Below, piece by piece: positions 20,801-31,100 of a DNA stretch of 36,632 bases (position 1 is its first letter; every line of letters begins with the position of its first letter). Origin of the DNA: Reclinomonas americana ATCC 50394. Its lineage: Eukaryota > Jakobida > Jakobea > Jakobida. The notes beneath the pieces were generated by a model. That model was not told the DNA's origin and searched no databases. It was given only the letters and a program-made list of their open reading frames with translations. The position numbers and the translations under genes were made by a program. The stretch lies in NCBI GenBank assembly GCA_048213135.1, contig PS015151.1:1810-38441 (forward strand), given 5' to 3'.

Positions 20801-22682
20801 TCAGTATCGCCAGTGGCGACCGGATGTTGCCGATGAGGAGATTCCTGCGGTTGCGTCGGGGATGAGTCTGTTGTTTTCCCCCCTCTTCTCATCTTCTCAT
20901 GCGAGTCGGCAAATCGCACAGTTTGACCCCGAGGCGGCTGTTATCCTGTTTTCAGTGACAGACACGGGTATCGGAATGCCCAAGTCGGCCAAGGACATTA
21001 TCTTCCGTTCGTTTGTGCAGCTCGATGCGTCTGTCACACGTCGCTTTGGTGGCACCGGTCTTGGTGAGTCGCACACATAGTGGCAGAGAGGGTTGTGATA
21101 CAAACGATGCTGACAATGGTTGTAGGCCTGGTGATTTCGAAAGAGTTTGTGCGTCGACTCGGCGGTGTGATTTGGTTCGAGTCCGTCGAAGGTGCAGGCA
21201 CCACGTTCTTGTTCACATGTCAGCTCAGTCGAGTGTCACAGGAAGATGGTGCGCGCATCATCTGCTTTGCTGTGTCTCTGTTGCGCATGAAAAGCTGATT
21301 GCTGTTGGGAGCAGGCAACTCCAGCATAGGCAGCAGCATGGTGCTTGATGTTGGCGACGCTCGTCACGCTCGCATTCTGAGACAGGCGCGCAGCATATGT
21401 CGACTGCACTCCGTCACTATCGTGTCGGAGGGGCAAGTGCTAACGGAGAGTGTTCGAGCGCACGTACTGGCCGCTGGCGCCAGGTGTGATGTTGTCACCA
21501 ACGCAGACGACGCGCGTGTTTGCATGACGCAATGGGCGGCCACTGGTGGTCTGGTTAAGGTTTGTAGCGTGTGCGACTTTCTTTCATTGATTGTGGCTGA
21601 CGCTTCTGCTGAGACAGTCACAGCGTGTGTTTGTGCTCGATGTGAGGCTACGTGGCGCCGTGGAGCTTGTGCACCATTTGTTGAGCTTATCGTTGCGCCT
21701 TGTGGTCTCTCGCTTGCCCGTGTGTGGTGGTGTGTGGTACTCACACGCGCGCGTGCGCAGAGCGAGTCGATGCGGTGCGGTAACTACCGATCCGCCGCTG
21801 ATCTTGATCGGGCGGCGCAACTGGCGCCCTGAAGGTGCGCAGCGTGTATTTGGTGTCGACATCTCTGTCGATCTGCGTGCTGATTCCTGCGACAGGCCTT
21901 CCGCCCTCCATGTCGATCCTTTCTGTGCCCGTGCAACGAGTGATACTGCTGGAGCAGCTGACGCGTCGACTGGCCATTCAGCAACAGAGGCACGTGTCGG
22001 CGGACGAGCTGCCGACGGATCTGCTTGAAGCTGTCGACACGGAGGAGTCGTCGAAAGCGCTGAATGTGTTGGTGGTGGAGGACAACAAGTTGAATCAGAA
22101 AGTCATTGTGCGGATGTTGGAGGTGCGTCGTCGTTTGCGGATAATGTTGACTGTGCGTGTGTGTCTCACTGTGTTGGGCGTGCGCGCACAGCAACTTGGT
22201 CACTCGGCGGTGGTCGAAGAAAATGGTCGGCGCGCACTCGATCGGCTTCTGGCCGATGCGAGCCGCTTCCAGTGTGTGTTGATGGATCTTGTTGCGTCGC
22301 ATACTCTACTGGTGGTGCTATTGGTCGCGCCGGCATTCCTCTCACCTCCGTCGTTTGCGTTGCAGAACATGGCCGAAATGGATGGCATCTCGGCCGTCAT
22401 TGAAATTCGCAAGGTCAGCATTTGTTTTTGCTTGCCGCTTGTCTCCAGCGTGCTCACCCAACCACGCAGGATCCACGCTTATGCAACTTGTTTGTGGCCT
22501 GTGTGACGGCCGATGCACGACCCGAAACACGCGACCAGTGCTTGAGTGTGGGCATGAGCGACTACCTCGTGAAACCGATTCACAAGCCAAAATTGGAGAC
22601 TGTGCTGCGGAACTGTGTGGAGACACTACGCTGCACGCAGCAAGTGGCTGCGCGCAGTCCGTCGACATACACGATACCATAG
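16300..22682 (+). CDS. multi-PAS hybrid histidine kinase, copy 2 (30 exons, 1441 aa)
   Basis: Tandem paralog of the 9017 gene with the same domain order. Exons: 16300-16559, 16696-16732, 16812-16847, 16929-17024, 17090-17143, 17203-17208, 17273-17405, 17480-17772, 17862-17926, 18004-18199, 18262-18444, 18511-18594, 18658-18764, 18834-19006, 19071-19449, 19534-19677, 19728-19937, 20019-20174, 20254-20474, 20538-20678, 20743-20849, 20922-21063, 21126-21248, 21315-21559, 21618-21691, 21761-21834, 21896-22122, 22192-22290, 22366-22413, 22470-22682. His868 lies in [12 protein letters not shown]; the ATPase motifs are [18 protein letters not shown] and GGTGLGL; the receiver has VVEDN, Asp1354, VTADA and VKPI. 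The N-terminus ([16 protein letters not shown]) carries an extra acidic/Gly-rich insert. Relative to copy 1, two exon pairs are fused without an intron (19071-19449 and 21896-22122). The linker before the fourth PAS core is strongly acidic ([15 protein letters not shown]) in this copy only. Confidence 0.9.
16566..16622 (+). repeat. GT-rich repeat in the first intron of kinase copy 2
   Basis: GTGTGTGTGTGTG, GAGAGAG and again GTGTGTG runs follow the GTGCGC donor at 16560. Confidence 0.8.
17203..17208 (+). other. 6-base microexon (Pro-Lys) of kinase copy 2
   Basis: CCCAAG is preceded by CGCACAG and followed by GCAAGC, a GC-type donor with a good AAG/GCAAG context. It sits at the same codon position as the copy 1 microexon, joining FTYN to GKAVRTRS. 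Confidence 0.7.
17773..17810 (+). repeat. (GT)n microsatellite at a 5' splice site
   Basis: About 19 GT units start exactly at the donor of the intron after the cysteine-cluster exon of kinase copy 2 and form its first 38 bases. Confidence 0.9.
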
Positions 22683-22757
22683 TGGGGAAATGAGAAAAAA
22701 CTTGAAAACATATATGTGTAAAAAAAGAGTCTGTTATTGTTCACTGCTGGCTAAATA

Positions 22758-25700
22758 TCACGTCGCGGACTTGGCCGTGGGTATCTCACTGGCGTTGTCG
22801 ACCAAGGCGAGGGAGTCCAGGGCCGAGGCGCCCGCCGCAACACCACCCTCTTGCGTGCCAGTGGATTTGGTGCGCACCAGGTAGCCGGCAAAGTAGTTGA
22901 CGTACTCGGCCTTGCCATTGCTGCGAGCGAGGCGGGGAATGTGAGGCAGACAACTCACGGTAGGTGGCAGACACACAAAACGACACGACGCACCCCAAGA
23001 AACACGAGTAGATGCCAAACTCGCTTTGCACGGGTCCGTGGTACAGAGCACCGTCGCGCAAAATGTACGAGTTTTCCACCGACAGCGCATCAATGCGGCT
23101 CATTAGCGTGAACTCGGCACCGTAATGAATGCGCTCGTCGTCCGTCTGTGATGATGCGCGAAGTGAGTGGTCAGAAGACGAGTCTCCATGTTGCGAGCAC
23201 AGACCTTGGCGTCCAACACGCGCTGCACGGTGCGGCGCAGCTCCTCGCCAAAAAGCAGATTGCCGCCACCCTCGCGCTGCGGCTTGAGCACATAATTCTC
23301 CGGATGAGCCGCGGCGTCACGAATGGCAGCCAGTGTTGTGCTATCCGTGTCCTCGAGTGCAAACTGCCCCATGAACGTGGCGCTCAAGCGTTGCCGCTCG
23401 TCGGCGTCCGGCACAAATCTGCCACGTCGTTCAGGCGTGGCCTTCACAAGAAGAAGGGGCAGAAATATGTGAGCACGCAACTGGGCCAGCACGNNNNNNN
23501 NNNNNNNNNNNNNNNNNNNNNNNNNNNNNNNNNNNNNNNNNNNNNNNNNNNNNNNNNNNNNNNNNNNNNNNNNNNNNNNNNNNNNNNNNNNNNNNNNNNN
23601 NNNNNNNNNNNNNNNNNNNNNNNNNNNNNNNNNNNNNNNNNNNNNNNNNNNNNNNNNNNNNNNNNNNNNNNNNNNNNNNNNNNNNNNNNNNNNNNNNNNN
23701 NNNNNNNNNNNNNNNNNNNNNNNNNNNNNNNNNNNNNNNNNNNNNNNNNNNNNNNNNNNNNNNNNNNNNNNNNNNNNNNNNNNNNNNNNNNNNNNNNNNN
23801 NNNNNNNNNNNNNNNNNNNNNNNNNNNNNNNNNNNNNNNNNNNNNNNNNNNNNNNNNNNNNNNNNNNNNNNNNNNNNNNNNNNNNNNNNNNNNNNNNNNN
23901 NNNNNNNNNNNNNNNNNNNNNNNNNNNNNNNNNNNNNNNNNNNNNNNNNNNNNNNNNNNNNNNNNNNNNNNNNNNNNNNNNNNNNNNNNNNNNNNNNNNN
24001 NNNNNNNNNNNNNNNNNNNNNNNNNNNNNNNNNNNNNNNNNNNNNNNNNNNNNNNNNNNNNNNNNNNNNNNNNNNNNNNNNNNNNNNNNNNNNNNNNNNN
24101 NNNNNNNNNNNNNNNNNNNNNNNNNNNNNNNNNNNNNNNNNNNNNNNNNNNNNNNNNNNNNNNNNNNNNNNNNNNNNNNNNNNNNNNNNNNNNNNNNNNN
24201 NNNNNNNNNNNNNNNNNNNNNNNNNNNNNNNNNNNNNNNNNNNNNNNNNNNNNNNNNNNNNNNNNNNNNNNNNNNNNNNNNNNNNNNNNNNNNNNNNNNN
24301 NNNNNNNNNNNNNNNNNNNNNNNNNNNNNNNNNNNNNNNNNNNNNNNNNNNNNNNNNNNNNNNNNNNNNNNNNNNNNNNNNNNNNNNNNNNNNNNNNNNN
24401 NNNNNNNNNNNNNNNNNNNNNNNNNNNNNNNNNNNNNNNNNNNNNNNNNNNNNNNNNNNNNNNNNNNNNNNNNNNNNNNNNNNNGAGAGAGAGAGAGACG
24501 GATGATGGAGCAAGGGGACGACGTGAGGGGAGGAACTGATGACGGATGAACGCAGCGCACACCAATGCATTGCACAGGGGTGTGTGTGTGTGTGCGTGTG
24601 CGTGTGCGAGAGAGAGAGACGCACACACACACACACACACACACAAGGATGATAAAGATGATGGGAAGGGGGGAGGAGTAGGCGAGTGAGAAAAAGCGAG
24701 ATGGGAGAAGGAATAAATGGACTAACATCAGCTGGGGAGCGCGACAGAAGAGAGTGGAAGGAGAGGAGTGCGGGCGAATGAGCGGCAAAGAGCAAGGCGA
24801 GAGCGAAACATCACTTTCTAATCAGATGGAAAGAAAAAAGGTTGAATCTGGAAGAGAGAAAGAAGAGGGCGGAAGTGAGAGGCAAACAGCAGGGGGGAGA
24901 GCGAAAACAGCACAGTCTGAGCAGTTGCAGAGAAAAAAAGCTCGTAACTGGAAGAGAGATAGAAGAGAGTGAGCGTGGGCGAGTAAGAGGCAACAGCAAG
25001 GCGAGAGAAGCCTGACTGCAAGACGGAGAGTCGGAGTGAGGAAGAGGGATGTTCGGAGAGTCGGGGACTTGCATGCAAGGCGACATCAAGGCCAGAGGAG
25101 TGGAACAGCCGACCACCGCAGTCGCTCTCCTCACTCCGAGACGTAAAGGACACCGATAGAGTGACCAATCAATCATTACAGANNNNNNNNNNNNNNNNNN
25201 NNNNNNNNNNNNNNNNNNNNNNNNNNNNNNNNNNNNNNNNNNNNNNNNNNNNNNNNNNNNNNNNNNNNNNNNNNNNNNNNNNNNNNNNNNNNNNNNNNNN
25301 NNNNNNNNNNNNNNNNNNNNNNNNNNNNNNNNNNNNNNNNNNNNNNNNNNNNNNNNNNNNNNNNNNNNNNNNNNNNNCCTCTTGCTCTGCTCCGCCGTCA
25401 ACGCGCCACCATGCATCTCCAAGAACAACCTATGCGCCGCCGCCATCGCATCAACCACACCATGCTCCGGCTGATTCTGCTCACTCAGTCGCCCAAAACC
25501 ATGTCGCGACGCCATGAACCGATGAAAGCGCGTCACGCGCGTCGCCAGCACCGCCAACGCCGCCGACATGGTATTGATCTCCACCATGCGCAGCGCATCA
25601 GAGCCTCCCATCGCCGGTGCATGCAGCATGTAATCCGTGCGATGAATGCCCAGACTCAGCACCTGCGCTCGCTTCTCCACTGGCACCGACTGATAGATGC

Positions 25701-26128
25701 GCATGAGATTGGCCGTGAACGCGTCTGTGCACGCGCTCATCAGCGACTNNNNNNNNNNNNNNNNNNNNTTGCATGCTATGAACATATGTGTGGACGACGG
25801 AACACACCCGCTTGTGCAACATGCGCGAGTGTGGAGGTGAGGAAAGTGGGGTGTCGCGCGACTGCATCCACGAGGCGATTCACACAGGCGGATAAGTCAC
25901 GGACGCGCTCGTATGCGCTGCGTGGAAGAAGCGCCGCGCGGAGAGTCACAGGCGCCACCATCATCGTCCCCGCAGACGAGGCTGAGAGAGAGTGAGAAAG
26001 AGAGAGTGAGAGAGTGAGTGTGTGTGCGCGCAACGAGAGACTGTGACACCAGGCGCAGGCAACGGCGGCCTCAGCAGGATGCCAGTGGAGGCGCAGTACC
26101 ATGCTGCGTCTTGCAACACACTCTGCAT
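22758..26128 (-). CDS. GSS: glutathione synthetase (eukaryotic type), interrupted by gaps
   Basis: Ligates gamma-glutamylcysteine and glycine with ATP (EC 6.3.2.3), normally in the cytosol. Readable exons on the minus strand: 26128-26035, 25981-25808, 25748-25378 (both ends in N), a fragment 23493-23482, 23418-23205, 23145-22994 and 22920-22758. Phases agree where both ends are visible. Family signatures: N-terminal DAAWYCASTGILLRP; HRTDYMLH and MVEINTMSAA (substrate and metal-binding core); NYVLKPQREGGGNLLFGEEL, the ATP-grasp glycine loop; SEFGIYSCFLG; and GYLVRTKSTGTQEGGVAAG, which covers the C-terminal Arg and the Ala-rich lid loop. The start MQSVLQDAA is the first in-frame Met giving the family N-terminus. 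Two introns use GTTGCG donors (26034 and 23481). About 1.2 kb of N hides the central lid/ATP-grasp residues. The 698 readable bases between gaps 2 and 3 look intronic. It is convergent with kinase copy 2, stop to stop only 75 bases apart. Confidence 0.92.
23494..24484. other. assembly gap (991 N)
   Basis: A run of N inside glutathione synthetase. Its right edge is a (GA)n tract, so a long simple repeat probably broke the assembly. Confidence 1.
24587..24645. repeat. (GT)n / (GA)n / (CA)n compound microsatellite
   Basis: GTGTG and CGTGTG runs, then AGAGAG, then about 12 CA units. It lies in a probable intron of glutathione synthetase. Confidence 0.85.
24774..25020. repeat. degenerate tandem repeat, period about 95-110 bases
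   Basis: Three purine-rich units begin near 24774, 24869 and 24979. Each opens with GCG(A/G)A...GAG(C)GGCAA.CAGCA..G, and the first two continue to CTGGAAGAGAGA.AGAAGAG. It lies in a probable intron of glutathione synthetase between two gaps. Confidence 0.55.
25183..25377. other. assembly gap (195 N)
   Basis: A run of N downstream (in gene sense) of the glutathione synthetase exon ending in GGALTAEQSK. It hides that exon's 3' end. Confidence 1.
25749..25768. other. assembly gap (20 N)
   Basis: A short N run, possibly of arbitrary length. It falls at the acceptor end of the second readable glutathione synthetase intron. Phase requires the exon to begin within it. Confidence 1.
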
Positions 26129-26204
26129 GCTCACTCTCTCTCTCTCTGCAAAGACAAACACGAGCTCCGATCAACGGAGTTCACCTTTTTACTTTGTGTT
26201 TGCC
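26129..26204. promoter_or_regulatory. compact bidirectional promoter
   Basis: Only 76 bases separate the start codons of glutathione synthetase (minus) and the HDEL membrane protein (plus). The interval must hold both 5' UTRs and at least the core promoters. It begins with a CTCTCTCTCTCTC run and has no obvious TATA box. Assignment rests on geometry alone. Confidence 0.5.
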
Positions 26205-26834
26205 ATGACGGAGAGTGTGTCGCTCACGCAGTTGGCCGCGTCGCCGTACGCGATTGTGTTTGTTGCACTGACCACGTTTGCTGTGTGGCTTGCCTGGTGA
26301 GTGAGACAAGACTGAAGAGAGGAAGACAAAGAGAGAAGAGTGCAAGTTTGTTTTGTGTTTTGTGTGCAGGAGTGTGCAGGAGTGTGTGCTTGTGGGTATA
26401 GGTGTGCGAAAAGTGCAAAGAAAGTGTGCAAAAGTGTGCGAAAGTGTGCAGAAAAGTGTGCATTAGTGGGGAAAAGTGTGCAAAGTGTGCGAAAAGTGTG
26501 CGGAAAGTGTGTGAAAGTGTGCGTTTGTGTGTGCAAGTGTGTGCCAGTGTGTGTTATGTGCAAGCATGTGCAGTAGTGTGCAAAAGTGTGTGCATAAGTG
26601 TGAAAAAGTGTGCAAAGTGTGCGAAAAGTGTGCATTAGTGTGCGGAAAGTGTGCAGAAAGTGTGCGTTTGTGTGCGTAAGTGTGTGCCAGTGTGTGTTAT
26701 GTGCAAGTGTGTGCAGTAGTGTGCAAAAAGTGTGCATCAGTGTGAAAAAGTGCGTGTTTGGTGCGTTTCGTGTGTGACAAGTGTACAAGTATGCATGTGT
26801 GTGCAAGACTTTGTGCGTTTCTCACTTGCTTTCC

Positions 26835-26868
<34 letters not shown>

Positions 26869-27448
26869 TGTTTGCAGGTGCGTGTCTGGATGGGCGACGC
26901 GCAAGTTGCAGCGTGTTTTGCTGCTGTTGCTTCGCGTGATTATTGTTGTTGCTGTTCTTGCGGTGATGCATGCGGCGTTTGTCAACTGGGAGACGCTGGC
27001 GCGTCGTGAGACGGTGGGCGAGGTGCAGCAGTGGGCGCAAAAGGCGGTGACACGTGTGCAGGAGCGCCTGCATAGCACCATTGAGAAGGTGTGTGTGCCT
27101 TGTCTTTCATGTGTGTGCCTTGTGCTGATATGCGCGCTGGCAGGTGTCTGTGCATTTCGGAGCGCCGCCGACGGAGATTGAGACGACTCCGCCGCTTGGT
27201 GAGGAGGACGAGGAGGAGATTGTCACTCCTGTTGAGGAGAAGGTGCGTGGGCGTGAGGTGCCTGCGTGCGTGTGTGAGACGTGTGAAGTGAGTGTGGCGT
27301 TGTGCAGGCGGTGGTGCAGGAGGAGGAGGCGCCGGTCGCGTCGCAGCAGCAGCAGCAGGAGGAGGCTGTCGCCGCTCATGACAATGTCGATGTCGATGAG
27401 GAGGACGACGACGATGACGATGAGGAGAAGACGCATGATGAGCTGTGA
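26205..27448 (+). CDS. two-helix membrane protein with acidic tail and C-terminal HDEL (180 aa)
   Basis: Exons: 26205-26296, 26878-27088, 27144-27242, 27308-27448; all junctions are in frame. Hydrophobic helices lie at about residues 13-32 and 44-63, joined by a short basic loop (ATRKLQR). A charged helical segment follows (RRETVGEVQQWAQKAVTRV), then a long acidic tail with a five-Gln run and a DEEDDDDDDEEK block, ending KTHDEL. HDEL is the known ER-retrieval signal and works only in the lumen. The positive-inside rule puts the basic loop in the cytosol, which places both termini in the lumen and agrees with the signal. The acidic tail could bind calcium with low affinity, as in calreticulin-type lumenal proteins (inference). 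I recognise no named family. The first intron is unusually long (581 bases) and repetitive. Confidence 0.75.
26297..26877 (+). repeat. GTGTGC-based repetitive intron
   Basis: From about 26340 to 26870 the intron consists of short motifs built from AGTGTGC, GAAAAGTGTGC and GTGTGCAAAAGTG. A higher-order copy is visible: the segment at about 26515-26590, containing GTGCCAGTGTGTGTTATGTG, recurs at about 26660-26735. It ends with a (GT)n run and TTTGCAG. Confidence 0.8.
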
Positions 27449-27711
27449 GCATCGTCGTGGAGATGCGGCGGCGGTGAGGCGACCTGTGAAGAGAGTGAAC
27501 ACACTTGGTGCGTTTGCATGCTGTCAGAGACAACTGTGCATGCTGCGCTGCGCAGGTGTAGGTATCTTGTGTGCTGTCTTGCACGCGATAGGCTGTCGCT
27601 GCATCCACCGCGACAACAGACACGCGTCGCACTGCATCGTGACCAATTACCAGCGACGTCGTCCATTGCAGCAGTGAACTCCGCTTCACGCTGCTTGCAT
27701 GGAGCCCCTCG

Positions 27712-27758
<47 letters not shown>

Positions 27759-28116
27759 TGATAGAGACAGACGTTCTTCTGCAGAATGGCAAAGAGGATA
27801 TTGAGAGAGACACAGAAGTTTGAGTGTGAGGGATAGACAGACGCATACAGACTTCTAGAAAGATAGGTTAGTGCCCACGCTCTTATGCAGTCGCAGGGCT
27901 GGCAGGCCCTTTCAATCCGGATTCTCCGGACTGCATGATCGTTATAGAAGCACGGCTATGCACCTAAGTGGCAATCCCGGCCTCGACGTGGATCGCAATC
28001 AAACTTCGACGTCGCCAGCTGGAGCACAGGTCTTACGAGTTCCAGCACAAGCTATCGCACCACGCAATAGCGTACAGGAGAGCTCACAATTCCACGTGTC
28101 CTGATCCATTCCTGGC
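27449..28116. other. intergenic with (GA)n tract and foldable segments
   Basis: These 668 bases lie between two plus-strand genes. A (GA)n run lies at about 27712-27754. Beyond it, 27866-28100 is less repetitive and contains inverted repeats: ATGCAGTC 27885-27892 with GACTGCAT 27929-27936, an AGGGC/GCCCT hairpin at 27895-27910, and GCTAT/ATAGC near 28051-28071. No protein-coding exon was recognised. Confidence 0.5.
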
Positions 28117-31100
28117 ATGTCCTCTCAATCCAATCACCCTTCGCCCTCACCCATGAGGTGGCCTCCCCGCCGCCTGCGCCACGGCGCTCTTGTTCTCCTC
28201 CTTCTCACCGCCACCGTCTCACTCTCTGCTCTCATCGGCTACTTTGCCTGCTACGCCTACTTCCACTGGCCACTCGCCGCCTCCTCCGCCGCCGACTACA
28301 ACATGCCTCTGGTGTGGCGCATGTATCACGGACGCGGAGCTTGGGTCCTCTTCGCTGTCGCCTTTTGTGTGCATGCATTAGTGGTGCGCGCACACAGTCA
28401 GTCATCTCTCACACACGTGCGATCATCAGTCTCCTAATCAATGAGGGTGGCAGTCGGTGAATCTGTTGCTTCTTGTGGCGGCGATCACTCGTCGCGCTGC
28501 GCAGGCGAGGTTATTGTTGTCTATCCGATCGATGGTGTCGGTGACTGCGGGATGGAGTGGTGTGTTGGTGCTGGGCTGGTGGATGTGGGTGTCGGGGAGC
28601 GCGTTGGCACCGGAGACCATTCTCTTTGGCATGTGTTGTATGGTTGGCGCGATGACCAGTGCTGGTGGGTGGATGGGGAGGGGCAGAGGGTGAGCAAAGA
28701 TCCGATACTGGCAGTGATTCCACTCTGATCTGTCTCTTTGTGGGCGAAAAGAGAGACGAGTGCGAGAGAAAAGGCGTGGGCGATCAGTGAGTCGATACAT
28801 GCAGCTGTTCCACTCTCTCTTCCCTCGTCCTTCAAGATAGATGAGAGGGTGAGTGTGGACGATCAGAGTCGATGTATGCAGATGTTCCATTCCGATCTCT
28901 CTTTGAAGAGATGCGTGATCCCACGAATGCACCTGCTTCACTTGGAACAGTCGCCTCACTCTCGTTCTTTCTCCCTCCGCCCTCTCCATATCTGTGAGCA
29001 TTGCAAGTGAGAAGGGGAGCGAGCGCGAGAGACAAGAATGAAAGAAGGATCTGTGATTCGGCAGTGGGGGAAGTACCAAGACCGAGAGAGAGAGAGAGAG
29101 AGAGCAATCGCTCGTTCGTCGCGATGCGCTTCTGCTGCTGCCACCCTCTCTCTATATCTCCTTCCCTTTCTCTCTTTGCATCGTGGGGGATTCGCGGTGA
29201 CGAACCCCATCCCATGCCTGTGCCGTCAGCTTTTCGGCGCTTCCTCCTGAAGAGAGAGGGCGGAAGAAGAAGAAGAAGAGGAAGAAGATGTGGCTGAGGC
29301 CGGGTGGAGACAGTCAGTGGCTCGATACATGCAGCTGTTCCATTCCGAGTTGTTCTTCTGTGTCTTTCTCGCTCTCTTTCTCTTTTTCTTTGAGGAGACA
29401 TGAGGAAGAGTGAATAATCGATGATCCCGGGGATGCACCTCGCCTCACTCTCTTTCTCCTTCTGCCCTCTGCATATCTGTGGGCATCGCGAAGGAAAAGG
29501 GGGACGAGCGCGAGAGTAATCACAAGAGAGAAGATAATGACATTGAGAGCAGTATCAGAATGGGAGGGAGAGACTCCCTCTCCCTTCTCCCTCACGCCCT
29601 TTCCCTTCTCCCTTCTCCCTCCCTCACCCCTCACCCCTTCTCCCTTCTCCCTTCTATCCCCCACAGCGGTAATGCTCATGTTCGCCGTGATCCTGCACGC
29701 CCGACGCGCACTCCGCCGAGAGGTTTCCCGCCGCAGCGCACTGCTGGTGGCCGTGCTGGTGGCACTATTATCGCTCTACTTGTCATCCAGTGGTCCGTTG
29801 GGCGCCCTGCTGAGACCTGTGGTGCTGCTGCCCGGCGCCTCCATTGCCTGCTTCCTGGTGTCGCACTTGGTGGAGGTGTTGTCGCCGTACATTGTCAGCG
29901 CGTATGCGCGCCGCCGGCTGGGCCTGCTGCTGGCCGTGATCATTGACGCGGCGGTTTTTGCGGTGTGCTTTGGTCGGCGTGACGAGTGGACACCGTGGAT
30001 GCCTGCGTGGGCCATCGTGCTCTTTTACTTTTTCATGCTGTTGATGGTGGCGTCGGTCGCCATGGCCCTCATTCCGGTGTCTTCCAATTCGATGTTGACG
30101 ACGGTGGCGGTCATTGCCAGCATAGCCAAGCCTGTGGTGCGTGTGCGGAAGCGGGAGGAAGAGCTCTCTTTCGCTACCTTGTCCCCTCTCGCTCATATGG
30201 TTGCAGGTCGGCTCCTGGCTGGCATCGGTCATTGTCGCTGCGCTGTCGGCGTTCGACTCACCTGGTCGCGAGTGGAACGCACGCACACTCAGTGTCGTCA
30301 GCGGCTGCGGTACCTTGCTGTTGCAGCTAATGGTCTGCGTGCGTGTGTGGCGAGGACATTGGCCTGCACGTTTCATCACCTACGCCTTGGTTGGATGTGA
30401 GTGCTGCTCCCTCCCACTGACTCCACTTTGCGTTCGTCCTCTCATGCTCGTGTGCAGTCTTGTGCATCTTCACTGTGCTCGACATTTTCGCCGGCATCAC
30501 GATAGAAATGGAGGGCGCAATGCGCACCATACTGCTTCACGTGATCCAGTTTGTCGTCTACTACGCCGTTGGGCGGTGCACGCGATGGCGGGACCGCACC
30601 ATGCATATTTGCATGGCCATTTGTATTGTGCTGGCCGTGTCTTCCAACACGGTGACCGTCACCGTGTCGGAGCTCTTCAAATCGATGCAGTTATCCCGCG
30701 TTGCCACCACGTGCCCGAACACGGCCGAACAGGGTTGAGTGTTGTCGATGCCACTTCTCACCGACGTCGTGTTGCTTGCTGATGTGTGATGGCACATGCA
30801 GCGTGGCTCATTCGCGACATGTGTGCCGAAACCGAATGGCCGCTGAGCCAGAGACGATTGAGTGCGGCGCGGAGGATAGAACTGGTGTCGCAGTGGTGCG
30901 TTCCTCGTGTGTACTTGTAATCGATGCCGCTTGCTCACTCTGTGACGCAGTGCCGCGATGGTGAATCGATGGCTGGTGTTCGGCTGGTGGATGGTGAGAG
31001 AGAGAGAGTGAGAAAATCCGGATGTTGATCAAATGGGAAGTGTCTCACATGCTTGGCAGATTGTCGCCGTGTTTATGACGGGCGTTGCACGACAGCACGT

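Noticed and set aside
26340-26870. CRISPR-like or telomere-like array of GTGTGC units
   Set aside because: There are no spacers and no fixed unit. It lies within a frame-supported spliceosomal intron.
27885-27936. tRNA gene
   Set aside because: Only 52 bases, with no TTC-loop or anticodon arm of normal form.
28441-28737. Separate short gene reading MRVAVGESV... in the polytopic region
   Set aside because: It is out of frame with the hydrophobic exon 28454-28664, which joins in phase on both sides.
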